Below are positions 40,458 to 48,844 of a DNA stretch of 64,000 bases, in pieces. Both the position numbers and the translations under genes were made by a program. The stretch comes from Castellaniella sp049650445 (GTDB taxonomy: Bacteria; Pseudomonadota; Gammaproteobacteria; Burkholderiales; Burkholderiaceae_B). The notes beneath the pieces are model-generated. The model was given only the letters and a program-made list of their open reading frames with translations. It searched no databases and was not told the DNA's origin. Position 1 is the stretch's first letter; each line of letters begins with the position of its first letter. The stretch lies in NCBI RefSeq assembly GCF_049650445.1, contig NZ_JBASAD010000035.1:89765-153764 (forward strand), written 5' to 3'.

Positions 40458-41792
40458 TTACAGCACGTAGCGCGCCAGATCCTGGCTGCCGGCGGCTTCG
40501 GACAGTTTGTCGTTCACGTAGGCGGCGTCGATCACCACGGTTTCCGCGCCCGGGCTGGCCGCTTCGAAGGACAGATCCTCCAGCAGCTTTTCCATCACCG
40601 TGTACAGGCGCCGGGCGCCGATGTTTTCCGTGCGCTCGTTGACCTCGAAGGCCAGTTCGGCCAGGCGTCGCACCCCGTCCTCGGTGAATTCCAGGGTGAC
40701 GTCTTCCGTGGCCAGCAGTGCGCGGTACTGCTTGGTCAGCGAGGCGTCGGTCTCGCTCAGGATGCGCACGAAGTCCTCGGCCGACAGGGAATCCAGTTCC
40801 ACCCGGATCGGGAAACGGCCCTGCAGTTCCGGGATCAGGTCCGATGGCCGGGACAGGTGGAAGGCGCCGGAGGCGATGAACAGGATGTGGTCGGTGCGCA
40901 CCATGCCGTATTTGGTGTTGACGGTGGTGCCCTCGACCAGCGGCAGCAGGTCGCGCTGCACGCCCTGGCGCGAGACGTCGGCGCCGCCTTGTTCCTGGCG
41001 CGCGGCGATCTTGTCGATCTCGTCCAGGAAGACGATGCCGTGCTGTTCGGCCAGCGTCACGGCGTGGGTGCGCAGTTCTTCCTCGTTGATGCGGCGCGCG
41101 GCTTCTTCCTCGACCAGCAGGCGGAAGGCTTCCTTGACGGACAGCTTGCGCGACTTGGTCTTGCCCTGGGACAGGCCGGCGAACATGCCGCGCAACTGCT
41201 CGGTCATTTCCTCCATGCCCGGCGGCGCCATGATCTCCATCTGGGGCGTCGTCTGGGCGACCTCGATGTCGATCTGCGTGTCGTCCAGCTTGCCCTCGCG
41301 CAGGCGCTTGCGGAAGATCTGGCGGGTGTTGTTTTCCTCGCGCTCGGGTTCGCCATGGGCGTTGCGCGGTGGCGGCAGCAGGGCGTCCAGGATGCGGTCT
41401 TCGGCGGCATCTTCGGCCTGGGTGCGCACGCGGCGCGTCTCGGTCTCGCGCGTCTGCTTGATGGCGACCTCGACCAGATCGCGCACGATGGTGTCCACGT
41501 CGCGGCCCACGTAGCCGACCTCGGTGAACTTGGTGGCCTCGATCTTGATGAAGGGGGCATTGGCCAGGCGGGCCAGGCGGCGGGCGATCTCGGTCTTGCC
41601 CACGCCGGTGGGGCCGATCATCAGGATGTTTTTAGGGACGATCTCGTGGCGCAGGGGCTCGGGCACCTGCTGGCGGCGCCAGCGGTTGCGCAGCGCCACG
41701 GCGACCGAACGCTTGGCCTTGTCCTGGCCGACAATGTGCTTGTCCAGTTCCGAGACGATTTCCTTGGGGGTCATGGGGGTGGCGTCAGACAT
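40458..41792 (-). CDS. hslU: ATP-dependent protease ATPase subunit HslU
   Basis: HslU is the unfoldase ring of the HslUV (ClpYQ) protease. The 444-residue protein has the N-domain MTPKEIVSELDKHIVGQDKA, Walker A GPTGVGKT (residues 60-67), the GYVGRDV pore loop, the inserted I-domain (about 110-250), Walker B IVFLDEIDKI and the terminal ARYVL tail that docks into HslV. It lies 9 bp downstream of hslV in the same operon. Confidence 0.97.
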   Translation of the reverse strand: MSDATPMTPKEIVSELDKHIVGQDKAKRSVAVALRNRWRRQQVPEPLRHEIVPKNILMIGPTGVGKTEIARRLARLANAPFIKIEATKFTEVGYVGRDVDTIVRDLVEVAIKQTRETETRRVRTQAEDAAEDRILDALLPPPRNAHGEPEREENNTRQIFRKRLREGKLDDTQIDIEVAQTTPQMEIMAPPGMEEMTEQLRGMFAGLSQGKTKSRKLSVKEAFRLLVEEEAARRINEEELRTHAVTLAEQHGIVFLDEIDKIAARQEQGGADVSRQGVQRDLLPLVEGTTVNTKYGMVRTDHILFIASGAFHLSRPSDLIPELQGRFPIRVELDSLSAEDFVRILSETDASLTKQYRALLATEDVTLEFTEDGVRRLAELAFEVNERTENIGARRLYTVMEKLLEDLSFEAASPGAETVVIDAAYVNDKLSEAAGSQDLARYVL

Positions 41793-41801
41793 GGGGATGG
41801 C

Positions 41802-42335
41802 CTAGAGCGTTTCGACGATGTGGTTCTGGTTTGTGTAGATGCAGAGATCCCCGGCGATTTCCAGGGATTTCTTTGCGACCTCGGCGGGTGACAGGTCGGT
41901 CGCGTCCAGCAGCGCGCGCGCCGCCGCCTGGGCATAGGCACCGCCCGAACCGATGGCGGCGATGCCGTGCTCAGGTTCCAGCACGTCGCCGTTGCCGGTC
42001 AGGATCAGGGTGTGTTCGCGGTCCGCCACGATCAGCATGGCCTCCAGGCGGCGCAGCACGCGGTCGGTGCGCCAGTCGCGCGTCAGTTCGACGGCGGCGC
42101 GCATCAGGTGGCCCTGGTGCTTTTCCAGCTTGGCCTCGAAGCGTTCCTGCAGGGTGAAGGCGTCGGCCGTGGCGCCGGCGAAGCCGGCCAGGACCTTGTC
42201 GTGATAGAGCCGGCGGATCTTGCGGGCCGTGCCCTTGATGACGATGTTGCCCAGTGTGACCTGGCCGTCGCCGCCCAGGGCGACTTCTTCGCCGCGCCGG
42301 ACGCAGACGATGGTGGTGGCGTGAAATTGTTCCAT
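41802..42335 (-). CDS. hslV: ATP-dependent protease proteolytic subunit HslV
   Basis: HslV is the threonine protease of the HslUV complex. The 177-residue protein begins MEQFHATTIVCVRRGEEVAL; the catalytic threonine is the first of the TT pair (residues 7-8), exposed after removal of a short leader, as in other betaproteobacteria. The GDGQVTLGN, FAGATADAFTL and GSGGAYAQAAA stretches are standard. It precedes hslU and follows dksA by 95 bp. Confidence 0.97.
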   Translation of the reverse strand: MEQFHATTIVCVRRGEEVALGGDGQVTLGNIVIKGTARKIRRLYHDKVLAGFAGATADAFTLQERFEAKLEKHQGHLMRAAVELTRDWRTDRVLRRLEAMLIVADREHTLILTGNGDVLEPEHGIAAIGSGGAYAQAAARALLDATDLSPAEVAKKSLEIAGDLCIYTNQNHIVETL

Positions 42336-42430
42336 GCGGTCCTCTCGGGTGGAGAAGACCACATGGGGGCGGCCAGGGGAAAATTCAAGCCGCCGGCATT
42401 CGGATGCCCGGACGTGCCAGGCGCCGGAAT

Positions 42431-42871
42431 TCAATCCCCGTAGAGTTTCTGGCGCATTTCGCGGCGTTCCTGCGCCTCGAGCGACAGGGTGGCCGTGGGG
42501 CGGGCCAGCAGACGGGCGATGCCGATGGGTTCGCCGGTTTCCTCGCACCAGCCGTATTCGCCGGCGTCGATGCGGGAGATGGACTGCTGAACCTTTTTCA
42601 GGAGCTTGCGTTCGCGGTCGCGGGTGCGCAGTTCGAGCGCGTGTTCTTCCTCGATCGTGGCGCGGTCGGCCGGGTCGGGCACGTACTGGGTTTCACGCAG
42701 GTTTTCGGTCGTGGCGCCCGCGTTGGTCAGGATTTCGTGTTCGAGCTGATGCAGGCGTTCGCGGAAGAACGCCAGCTGGGCGTCGTTCATGTAGTCCTTT
42801 TCAGGCATCGCCAGCAGCTCTTTTTCCGTGAGCGGCTTGCCCTGCGGCTTGGTGCTGGATTTGGTAGCCAT
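42431..42871 (-). CDS. dksA: RNA polymerase-binding transcription factor DksA, Cys-poor type
   Basis: DksA enters the RNA polymerase secondary channel and works with ppGpp to reset transcription in starvation. The 146-residue protein has the coiled-coil with the tip motif DPADRA (residues 66-71) and a C-terminal globular part. In the zinc-finger position only Cys109 is left; the other three sites read Thr112, Ser130 and Ala133. So this version probably holds no zinc, as reported for paralogues that work under zinc limitation or oxidation. It lies between the COG0523 GTPase gene and hslV. Confidence 0.94.
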   Translation of the reverse strand: MATKSSTKPQGKPLTEKELLAMPEKDYMNDAQLAFFRERLHQLEHEILTNAGATTENLRETQYVPDPADRATIEEEHALELRTRDRERKLLKKVQQSISRIDAGEYGWCEETGEPIGIARLLARPTATLSLEAQERREMRQKLYGD

Positions 42872-42947
42872 GTCGTGTCCTCTTTTTATGTACCGGGTCC
42901 TGTCTGCCGTGCCCGGAAGGTCCGGAGGGGCGGCAGTGCTGCGGAGT

Positions 42948-44057
42948 TCAGGCCAGGCATTGTTCGAGCCCCTGGGTGAAGATGTCCTGAGGCAGTTTAC
43001 GGCCGATGAAGACCATGCGGGTATTCGGTTTTTCACTGGCAGGCCAGGGTTTGCCGGGTTCGGCACCGAACATCATGTGGACGCCCTGGAACAGCATGCG
43101 GCGGTTGATGCCTTTGATGTACAGGATGCCTTTGTAACGCAGCAGGTCGGGGCCATAGACCTGGACGATGCCGCTGAGGAAGTCTTCCAGGCGCTCCGGG
43201 TCGAAGGGGCGCTTGGAGCGGAAGACGAAGGCGCCGATCTCGTCGTCGTGATGGGCGTGGTGATGATCGTGGCCGCAGTCGGGACCGCAGGCGTGGTGGC
43301 CGTCCTCGTCGTCGTGATCGTGGTGATCATGATGGCCGTGTCCATGGTGGTCGTGGCCGTGATGATCGTGTTCGGCTTCCTCGGCGAGGAATTCCGGGTC
43401 GATGTCCAGGATGGCGTCCAGGTCGAAGCCGCTGACGTCCAGCAGGGCGTGCAGATCGGTTTCGCCGAAGTGCGCGGGCAGGATGGAGGCGCGCGGATTG
43501 ATCCGCACCAGACGGGCGCGCAGGGCCTGGTAATCGGCCTCGTTCACCAGGTCTTTTTTCGAGACCAGGATGCGGTCTGCGAAACCGACCTGGCGTTGGG
43601 CTTCTTCCTGGCGGTCCAGGGTGGCCATGCCGTGCTTGGCGTCCACCACGGTGATGACTGCGTCCAGCCGATAGGTGGCGGCGATGTCGTCGTCCATGAA
43701 GAAGGTCTGGCAGACCGGGCCGGGGTTGGCCATGCCGGTGGTCTCGATGATCACGCGGTCGAAGCGCACGCCGCCGGCGGCGCGCCGGGCGGCGAGGTCG
43801 CTCAGGGTCCGGATCAGGTCGCCGCGCACCGTGCAGCAGACGCAGCCGTTGCTCAGTTCAATGACCTGTTCGTCACTGTCCTGGACCAGCAGGTCGTTGT
43901 CGATGTTCTCCTCGCCGAATTCGTTTTCGATGACGGCGATGCGCTGGCCGTGGAATTCCGTCAGGATGCGGCGCAGCAGCGTAGTCTTGCCTGCTCCCAG
44001 AAAACCGGTGAGCACGGTGACGGGAATCAGGGAATCGGCGGATGGAGCAGTGTTCAT
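42948..44057 (-). CDS. COG0523/CobW-family GTPase, putative zinc chaperone
   Basis: The 369-residue G3E GTPase has Walker A TGFLGAGKTTL (residues 17-27), the metal-binding motif CVCC in NGCVCCTVRGDL, and the base motif SKKDLV. Between about residues 232 and 275 is a stretch of alternating His, Asp and Gly, suited to zinc or other metal binding. The CobW_C domain completes the protein. A zinc role is supported by the nearby Zur and Znu genes about 0.5 kb away. I start at 44057 (MNTAPSAD), giving the family N-terminus. Confidence 0.9.
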   Translation of the reverse strand: MNTAPSADSLIPVTVLTGFLGAGKTTLLRRILTEFHGQRIAVIENEFGEENIDNDLLVQDSDEQVIELSNGCVCCTVRGDLIRTLSDLAARRAAGGVRFDRVIIETTGMANPGPVCQTFFMDDDIAATYRLDAVITVVDAKHGMATLDRQEEAQRQVGFADRILVSKKDLVNEADYQALRARLVRINPRASILPAHFGETDLHALLDVSGFDLDAILDIDPEFLAEEAEHDHHGHDHHGHGHHDHHDHDDEDGHHACGPDCGHDHHHAHHDDEIGAFVFRSKRPFDPERLEDFLSGIVQVYGPDLLRYKGILYIKGINRRMLFQGVHMMFGAEPGKPWPASEKPNTRMVFIGRKLPQDIFTQGLEQCLA

Positions 44058-44208
44058 GATGGCCTCGAGTGCGATACGCCGTCCTCGTCGAGCCGGATGC
44101 CGGGAAGAAGTGACCGTCCCGGTAGCGGGGGCGGCGATCAGCATGCGATTACATCATAGGCCCGGGTTTAGGGCAAACTCGGCCTTCAGACTGCACTGGG
44201 TGGGGATG

Positions 44209-44379
44209 TTACGCAACGCTTGCCCGAGCCAGCAGCGCGATCAGCTGACCCTGGCGGGTCGTGCCGGTCTTGCGCAACAGACTGGCCAGTTGGCTGCGTA
44301 CTGTGGCCAGGCCGACGTGTCGCTCCAGAGCGGCTTCGTGCAGGGACAGGCGCGTCAGGCTGTTCGTATCCAGTGCCAT
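44209..44379 (-). pseudogene. LuxR-type HTH remnant, 56 codons
   Basis: The short frame reads MALDTNSLTRLSLHEAALER and continues with LATVRSQLASLLRKTGTTRQ, a good match to the last two or three helices of a LuxR-type HTH, with the KTGTTRQ turn and final LLARA helix. The first HTH helix and any sensor domain are missing, so it is probably what remains of a deleted regulator. A longer frame to 44487 overlaps its promoter and adds no family residues. A good promoter upstream leaves open that the fragment is expressed. Confidence 0.5.
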
Positions 44380-44455
44380 GTGGGGGGCTCCCTGTACAGG
44401 GAGGTTCGCGGCCTTGCCCGGGCCGTCTCCGTCGCGTTCTTGCTGTTTTCCCTGG

Positions 44456-44483
44456 ACTATAGTGTCCGCGCCGTTGATGTAAA
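44456..44483 (-). promoter_or_regulatory. Sigma-70 promoter upstream of the HTH remnant
   Basis: On the reverse strand TTTACA and TATAGT are separated by 16 bp, about 75 bp before the ATG of the HTH fragment. ACTATAGT is also palindromic. It is just downstream of the zur stop codon. Confidence 0.45.
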
Positions 44484-44499
44484 GCAATCGGCCGGCGTT

Positions 44500-44967
44500 T
44501 CAGCCTTGTTGGCAGCGGGGACAGAGCGCGCGCAGTTCGGTCTCCTGGCCGTTCAGGGCGTAGCCGGCCTGAGCGACGCATGCGGCCAGACGGCGGCCCA
44601 GATCGGGGTCGCTGAGTTCGGCCACATTGCCGCAGCGGGTGCAGACGATCAGCACGTCGTGGGGCTGGCCGCCCGCGTCGGTGCAGGCGCTCCAGGCGTT
44701 GACGGCGTCCAGCCGGTGGATCAGGCCCTGTTCCGTCAGGAAGTCCAGTGCGCGGTAGACCGTGGGGGGCGCGGCGCCGGGTTGGGCGGCTCGCAGGGCG
44801 TCGAGCAGTTCGTAGGCCTTGAGACTGCCGTGATGGCGCAGCAGCGTTTCCAGCACCAAACGCCGCAGGGGCGTCAACCGCGAGCCGCGCTGGGCGCAGA
44901 GCCGTTCGGCCGTGTCCAGACGTGCGGCAATCTCGGTATGAGCGTGGGAATGGGCCTTCGTATTCAT
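44500..44967 (-). CDS. zur: Fur-family zinc uptake regulator
   Basis: The 155-residue protein has a His-rich start, a Fur winged HTH (residues about 20-95, with RLTPLRRLVLETLLRHHG and PPTVYRALDFLTEQGLIHRL) and the C-terminal dimer domain with CTRCGNVAEL and the last CPRC pair, which hold the structural zinc. I assign Zur rather than Fur because the divergent genes are zinc ABC transporter genes and a perfect palindrome lies between. The start at 44967 gives MNTKAHSHAH; the longer frame to 45030 overlaps the palindrome. Confidence 0.92.
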   Translation of the reverse strand: MNTKAHSHAHTEIAARLDTAERLCAQRGSRLTPLRRLVLETLLRHHGSLKAYELLDALRAAQPGAAPPTVYRALDFLTEQGLIHRLDAVNAWSACTDAGGQPHDVLIVCTRCGNVAELSDPDLGRRLAACVAQAGYALNGQETELRALCPRCQQG

Positions 44968-44971
44968 GATA

Positions 44972-44989
44972 GTTATGTTATAACATAAC
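44972..44989. promoter_or_regulatory. Zur box, perfect 18-bp palindrome
   Basis: GTTATGTTATAACATAAC is a perfect palindrome immediately upstream of zur and about 40 bp before the first ORF of the znu operon. It fits the Zur consensus core GTTATNNTATAAC-like pattern. Zinc-loaded Zur should bind here and repress both directions. Confidence 0.85.
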
Positions 44990-45028
44990 AAACCCTGGGC
45001 GTCCCCCGGACGCCGACCACGGATCATC

Positions 45029-45172
45029 ATGTCTCTCTCTTCCCTGTTCTCCAGACCGGGCCGCTATCGCGGCTCTTCCCTGCTGATGTCGGCCGGCCAG
45101 CGCATGCGCCGCACCGCGCTGGCCGTGGCATTCCTGTGGCTGCTGACCGGATGGGCGCTGCAATGGTGGTGA
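45029..45172 (+). CDS. 47-residue membrane protein at the head of the znu operon
   Basis: A 47-codon frame begins MSLSSLFSRPGRYRG and ends with one hydrophobic segment, TALAVAFLWLLTGWALQWW. It occupies the space between the Zur box and znuC and overlaps the znuC start by 10 bp, so translation would be coupled. The basic N-terminus and single helix suggest a small inner-membrane protein. I know no family; it could be a coding leader or an accessory protein of the zinc transporter. Confidence 0.5.
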   Translation: MSLSSLFSRPGRYRGSSLLMSAGQRMRRTALAVAFLWLLTGWALQWW

Positions 45173-45903
45173 ATCCGGCGCCCGGTGAGGCGCCGCCCGC
45201 CATCGAATTGCAGCAGGTCTGGCTGGGCTGGCGCGACCGGATCGCGGTGCGCGATGCCAGCGGCGTGTTTCCCCAGGGCTCGTTGACGGCGGTGGTGGGG
45301 CCGAACGGGGCCGGGAAATCCACGCTGGTCAAGGCCATATCGGGTCGCCTGAGCCCGGTGCGGGGGCGCATCCGGATCGATCCGGCCCTTGCAGACGATC
45401 TGGCCTGTCTGCCGCAGTCGGCTGAACTGGACCTCGATTTCCCCATCAGCACCTTCGATCTGGTGGCCATGGGAGCCTGGCATCGGCTGGGCGCCTGGCG
45501 CGGCTTGGACGATACGGACCGCGACGCTGTCGAAGCCGCGCTGCGCACCGTGGGGCTGGCCGGCTTTGGCCGTCAGCCCGTGAATACCTTGTCGGGCGGC
45601 CAGCGGCAGCGCGCGTTGTTCGCGCGGCTGATGCTGCGCGACGCGCGGGTGATCCTGCTGGACGAACCCTTCGCCGCCGTGGACCAGGCCACGACCGAGG
45701 ATCTGCTGGCCCTGCTGCATCAGTGGCATGGCGAGGGGCGTACCCTGATCGCCGTGCTGCATGATCTGGATATGGTGCGCGCCTATTTTCCGCAGACCTT
45801 GCTGCTGGGGGGGCAAGTCGTGGGCTGGGGTGACAGCGGTCAGGTGTTGTGCGCCTCCAATCTGCACCTGGCCCGCCACCTGTGCGCCGGGGAGACCGTC
45901 TGA
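45163..45903 (+). CDS. znuC: Zinc ABC transporter ATP-binding protein
   Basis: The 246-residue ATPase has Walker A GPNGAGKSTL, Q-loop CLPQSAELDLDFP, signature LSGGQRQRALFARL, Walker B VILLDEPFAAVD and H-loop VLHDLD. The zinc substrate is inferred from linkage to zur, the Zur box and znuA. The ATG at 45163 is preferred over in-frame 45151 and GTG 45136, which overlap the small ORF more deeply; the exact start is uncertain. Its TGA overlaps the znuB ATG by one base. Confidence 0.93.
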   Translation: MVVNPAPGEAPPAIELQQVWLGWRDRIAVRDASGVFPQGSLTAVVGPNGAGKSTLVKAISGRLSPVRGRIRIDPALADDLACLPQSAELDLDFPISTFDLVAMGAWHRLGAWRGLDDTDRDAVEAALRTVGLAGFGRQPVNTLSGGQRQRALFARLMLRDARVILLDEPFAAVDQATTEDLLALLHQWHGEGRTLIAVLHDLDMVRAYFPQTLLLGGQVVGWGDSGQVLCASNLHLARHLCAGETV

Positions 45904-46805
45904 TGGACTTGTGGAATCTGCTGGCGCAGCCCTTCATCGAATTCGGCTTCATGCGCCGCGCGCTGGCGGGCGCCCTGGCGCTGGCCTTTGCCGCCGGGCC
46001 TCTGGGGGTGTTCCTGGTGCTGCGCCGTCTCAGCCTGATGGGCGATGCCATGGCGCACGCCATTCTGCCGGGCGTGGCGGTCGGTTTTCTGACGGCGGGG
46101 CTGTCCATGACGGCCATGACGGTGGGCGGGCTGGTGACCGGCGTCGCGGTGGCGGTGCTGGCCGGTCTGGTGTCGCGCATGACGCCGCTGCGTGAGGATG
46201 CAAGCTTTGCGGCCTTCTATCTGGTGTCCCTGGGTCTGGGGGTGCTGCTGGTGTCCCTGAAAGGCACCAATATGGATCTGATCCACGTGTTGTTCGGCAC
46301 GGTGCTGGGGCTGAGCGACGCGGCCCTGATTCTGGTCACGGTGGTCAGCAGCGTGACGCTGCTGGCGCTGGCCGCGCTGTTGCGTGTGCTGGCCATGGAG
46401 TGCCTGGACCCCGGTTTTCTGCGCGCCGAGGGGCGGGCGGGAGCCTGGGCGCATATCGGTTTCCTGCTGCTGCTGGTGCTGAACCTGGTGGCTGGCTTCC
46501 AGGTGCTGGGGACCTTGATGGTGGTGGGCATCATGATGCTGCCTGCGACAGCCGCCCGGTTCTGGGCGCGGCCGGTGGGCGCCCAGATGGTGCTGGCTGC
46601 CGCGCTGGGCGCCCTGGCATCCTACGCAGGCCTGCTGGTGTCCTATCACGCCGACGTACCCGCCTCGCCGGCCATCATTCTGGCGGCGGGCGTGCTTCAT
46701 TTCATTTCGGTCGCGTTCGGGCCGCACGGCGGCGTCCTGCTGGCTCTGCGCGAATCGCGGGCGCGCCGCGCCCGGCTGCTGCAATCCATGAAGGAAGGTT
46801 ATTGA
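45903..46805 (+). CDS. znuB: Zinc ABC transporter permease
   Basis: The 300-residue membrane protein has eight or so helices in the ABC-3 family pattern, with GVFLVLRRLSLMGDAMAHAI near the N-terminus and GTLMVVGIMMLPATAARFWA near the C-terminus. It forms the channel through which zinc from ZnuA enters the cytoplasm. TGATG overlaps at both ends show tight coupling with znuC and znuA. Confidence 0.94.
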   Translation: MDLWNLLAQPFIEFGFMRRALAGALALAFAAGPLGVFLVLRRLSLMGDAMAHAILPGVAVGFLTAGLSMTAMTVGGLVTGVAVAVLAGLVSRMTPLREDASFAAFYLVSLGLGVLLVSLKGTNMDLIHVLFGTVLGLSDAALILVTVVSSVTLLALAALLRVLAMECLDPGFLRAEGRAGAWAHIGFLLLLVLNLVAGFQVLGTLMVVGIMMLPATAARFWARPVGAQMVLAAALGALASYAGLLVSYHADVPASPAIILAAGVLHFISVAFGPHGGVLLALRESRARRARLLQSMKEGY

Positions 46806-47860
46806 TGAAAGAGTACCGATTGCTTGCCCTCTGCCCACGCTGGGTGATACAGGGTCGTGTGCGGCGAGGGCCGGGCGCGCTCGTTGCGTGGCTGGCGGGG
46901 ACCGTGCTGGCGCTGTGTGTGGTGGTGGGCATCGCACCGTCAGCCGCTCAGGCTGCCGGCGCGTCCGAGGACGGCCGCTTGCCCGTGGTGGCCTCGTTCT
47001 CGATCCTGGGCGACATCGTGCGCGAGGTGGGCGGAGACGACATTCGCCTGGACGTCCTGGTCGGGCCGATGCGCGACGCCCATACTTTCGAGCCGACGCC
47101 CAAGGACGCGCGCGCCCTGGGTCGTGCCCGAGTGCTGGTGGTCAACGGCCTGGGCTTCGAGTCCTGGATGCCGCGCCTGGTCGAAGCGGCCGGTTTCAAG
47201 GGGCGCACGATCGAGGCTTCGCGGGGCGTGCAGCCCCGGCGCCTGGACGACGAGGACGAGGCGCATGGTCACGGCAGTGCGGACCACGACCACGACCATG
47301 CGCATGCGGGACATGGCCACGATCACGGCGGCGTCGATCCCCATGCCTGGCAGGATCTGGCCAATGGCGTGATCTACGCGCGCAACATCGCGCGCGGGCT
47401 GGCCGAAGCCGACCCCGTCCACGCGGCTGCCTACGAGGCGCGGGCCGAGGCTTATGTCCGGGCGTTGCAGCAGGCCGATGCCGACTGGCGTCAACGACTG
47501 GCCGCCATCCCAGCCGACCGGCGCGTGTTGGCGACCTCGCACGACGCCTTCGGCTATTTCGGCGCCGCCTATGGAATCGAAGTCCTGTCGGTGGTCGGTC
47601 TGTCCAGCGAGGCGGAACCGTCCGCGCGCGCGATGGCGGACCTGGTGACGCGCATCCGTGCGCACCACATCCGTGCGCTGTTTCTGGAGCAGGGTGGCAA
47701 CGCGCGCGCTTTGCAGCAGATTGCGGCCGAAACCGGTGTGAAGCCGGGCGGCGCGCTCTATGCCGACACGCTGGACCTGCCGGGGCACGAGGCCTCGACC
47801 TATCTGGGCATGTTCCACTGGAATACGCAGCAGTTGCTGCAGGCGTTTCAGGCGCCGTAG
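46805..47860 (+). CDS. znuA: Zinc ABC transporter substrate-binding protein
   Basis: The 351-residue protein has an export signal (hydrophobic core about residues 27-46) and the cluster A-I/SBP_9 fold: PVVASFSILGDIVREVGGDD, RDAHTFEPTPKDARAL with the first metal His, and a His/Asp-rich loop (about residues 153-178) typical of ZnuA. VDPHAWQD holds the second ligand. It captures zinc in the periplasm for ZnuBC. The gene ends two bases from the convergent xerC stop. Confidence 0.94.
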   Translation: MKEYRLLALCPRWVIQGRVRRGPGALVAWLAGTVLALCVVVGIAPSAAQAAGASEDGRLPVVASFSILGDIVREVGGDDIRLDVLVGPMRDAHTFEPTPKDARALGRARVLVVNGLGFESWMPRLVEAAGFKGRTIEASRGVQPRRLDDEDEAHGHGSADHDHDHAHAGHGHDHGGVDPHAWQDLANGVIYARNIARGLAEADPVHAAAYEARAEAYVRALQQADADWRQRLAAIPADRRVLATSHDAFGYFGAAYGIEVLSVVGLSSEAEPSARAMADLVTRIRAHHIRALFLEQGGNARALQQIAAETGVKPGGALYADTLDLPGHEASTYLGMFHWNTQQLLQAFQAP

Positions 47861-47862
47861 GG

Positions 47863-48840
47863 TCAATTTTCCGTCTTGCGCTTCGCCCGCGGATGCGCCT
47901 GATCGTAGCTGGCGGCCAGGTGCTGGAAATCCAGCCGGGTGTAGATCTGGGTCGTGGAGATATTGGCGTGCCCCAGCAGTTCCTGGACGGCGCGCAGGTC
48001 CTGGGCGGATTGCAGCAGGTGGCTGGCGAAACTGTGCCGCAGGCTGTGCGGATGCACGTGCAACGGCAGGCCGACGCGTTGCGCCAGCGCTTGTAAACGC
48101 AGTTGCACCACGCGCGGGCTGATGCGCTGGCCGCGTTCGCCCAGGAACAGCGCGGCCCGGGCGTCTTCGTCGGACTTGGGGGTCAGCATCCCGTCACGGA
48201 CCTCCAGCCAGGCGTGCAGGGCGGTCAGGGCCTGGCGGCCCAGCGGCACGATGCGGGTCTTGCCACCCTTGCCCCGAACGACGGCCTCGCCTTCGCCGGC
48301 CAGAATCCAGCTATGCGAGACGTGGCCGGGCGCGCGTACCGGCTGCCAGTCCAGGCCGATCAGTTCGGACAGCCGCAGGCCGCCGGAATACAGGATCTCG
48401 AACATCGCCATGTCGCGCCGTTCGACCGGAGTTTCGGCGGGCGGCAACTGGCTGCGGTCCAGCAGGGCCTGGGCCTGATCCACGGACAGGGCTTTGGGCA
48501 GGCTGTGCGGGATGCGGGGCGCGCGCACCCCGTGGGCAGGGTTGCGCGTCAGGCCGGCGGCGGGCGCGCGCCATTCGTAGTAGCTGCGCCATGCGGCCAG
48601 CGCGCGCGCCAGGCTGCGGGGTTGTAGCCCGGAGGCGTGCAGCCGCCCCAGGGCCTGGCGAATCCTCGCCTCGTCCAGGGCGTCCAGCGGCTGGCCGGGA
48701 AAACACTGCCGCAGCGCCCGCAGATCGCGGCGGTAGGCGGCGATCGTGTGAGCGGAATAGCGCTGTTGCGCGCCAAGTTCGGACAGCCAGGCTTCCGTGA
48801 GCGCGTCGTCCGGCGCGGAGGGCGCCGCAGTCGCGGCCAT
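47863..48840 (-). CDS. xerC: Tyrosine recombinase XerC
   Basis: XerC with XerD resolves chromosome dimers at dif. The 325-residue protein has the SAM-like N-terminal DNA-binding domain (about residues 15-95) and the catalytic set Arg156 (GLRLSEL), Lys191 or Lys194 (RGKGGK), His265 and Arg268 (HPHSLRHSFASHLL), His291 (LGHANISTTQIY) and Tyr300. The dapF-DUF484-xerC order is the classic proteobacterial one. No integrase-type arm-binding domain is present, so it is not a mobile-element enzyme. Confidence 0.95.
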   Translation of the reverse strand: MAATAAPSAPDDALTEAWLSELGAQQRYSAHTIAAYRRDLRALRQCFPGQPLDALDEARIRQALGRLHASGLQPRSLARALAAWRSYYEWRAPAAGLTRNPAHGVRAPRIPHSLPKALSVDQAQALLDRSQLPPAETPVERRDMAMFEILYSGGLRLSELIGLDWQPVRAPGHVSHSWILAGEGEAVVRGKGGKTRIVPLGRQALTALHAWLEVRDGMLTPKSDEDARAALFLGERGQRISPRVVQLRLQALAQRVGLPLHVHPHSLRHSFASHLLQSAQDLRAVQELLGHANISTTQIYTRLDFQHLAASYDQAHPRAKRKTEN

Positions 48841-48844
48841 GGCC

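Noticed and set aside
42948..43400. The His/Asp/Gly-rich stretch of the COG0523 GTPase as a DNA tandem repeat
   Set aside because: It is protein-level low complexity from a metal-binding linker; the codons vary and no regular DNA period is kept.
47863..48840. The tyrosine recombinase as a phage or island integrase
   Set aside because: Its length, its motifs and its position after dapF and the DUF484 gene are those of housekeeping XerC.
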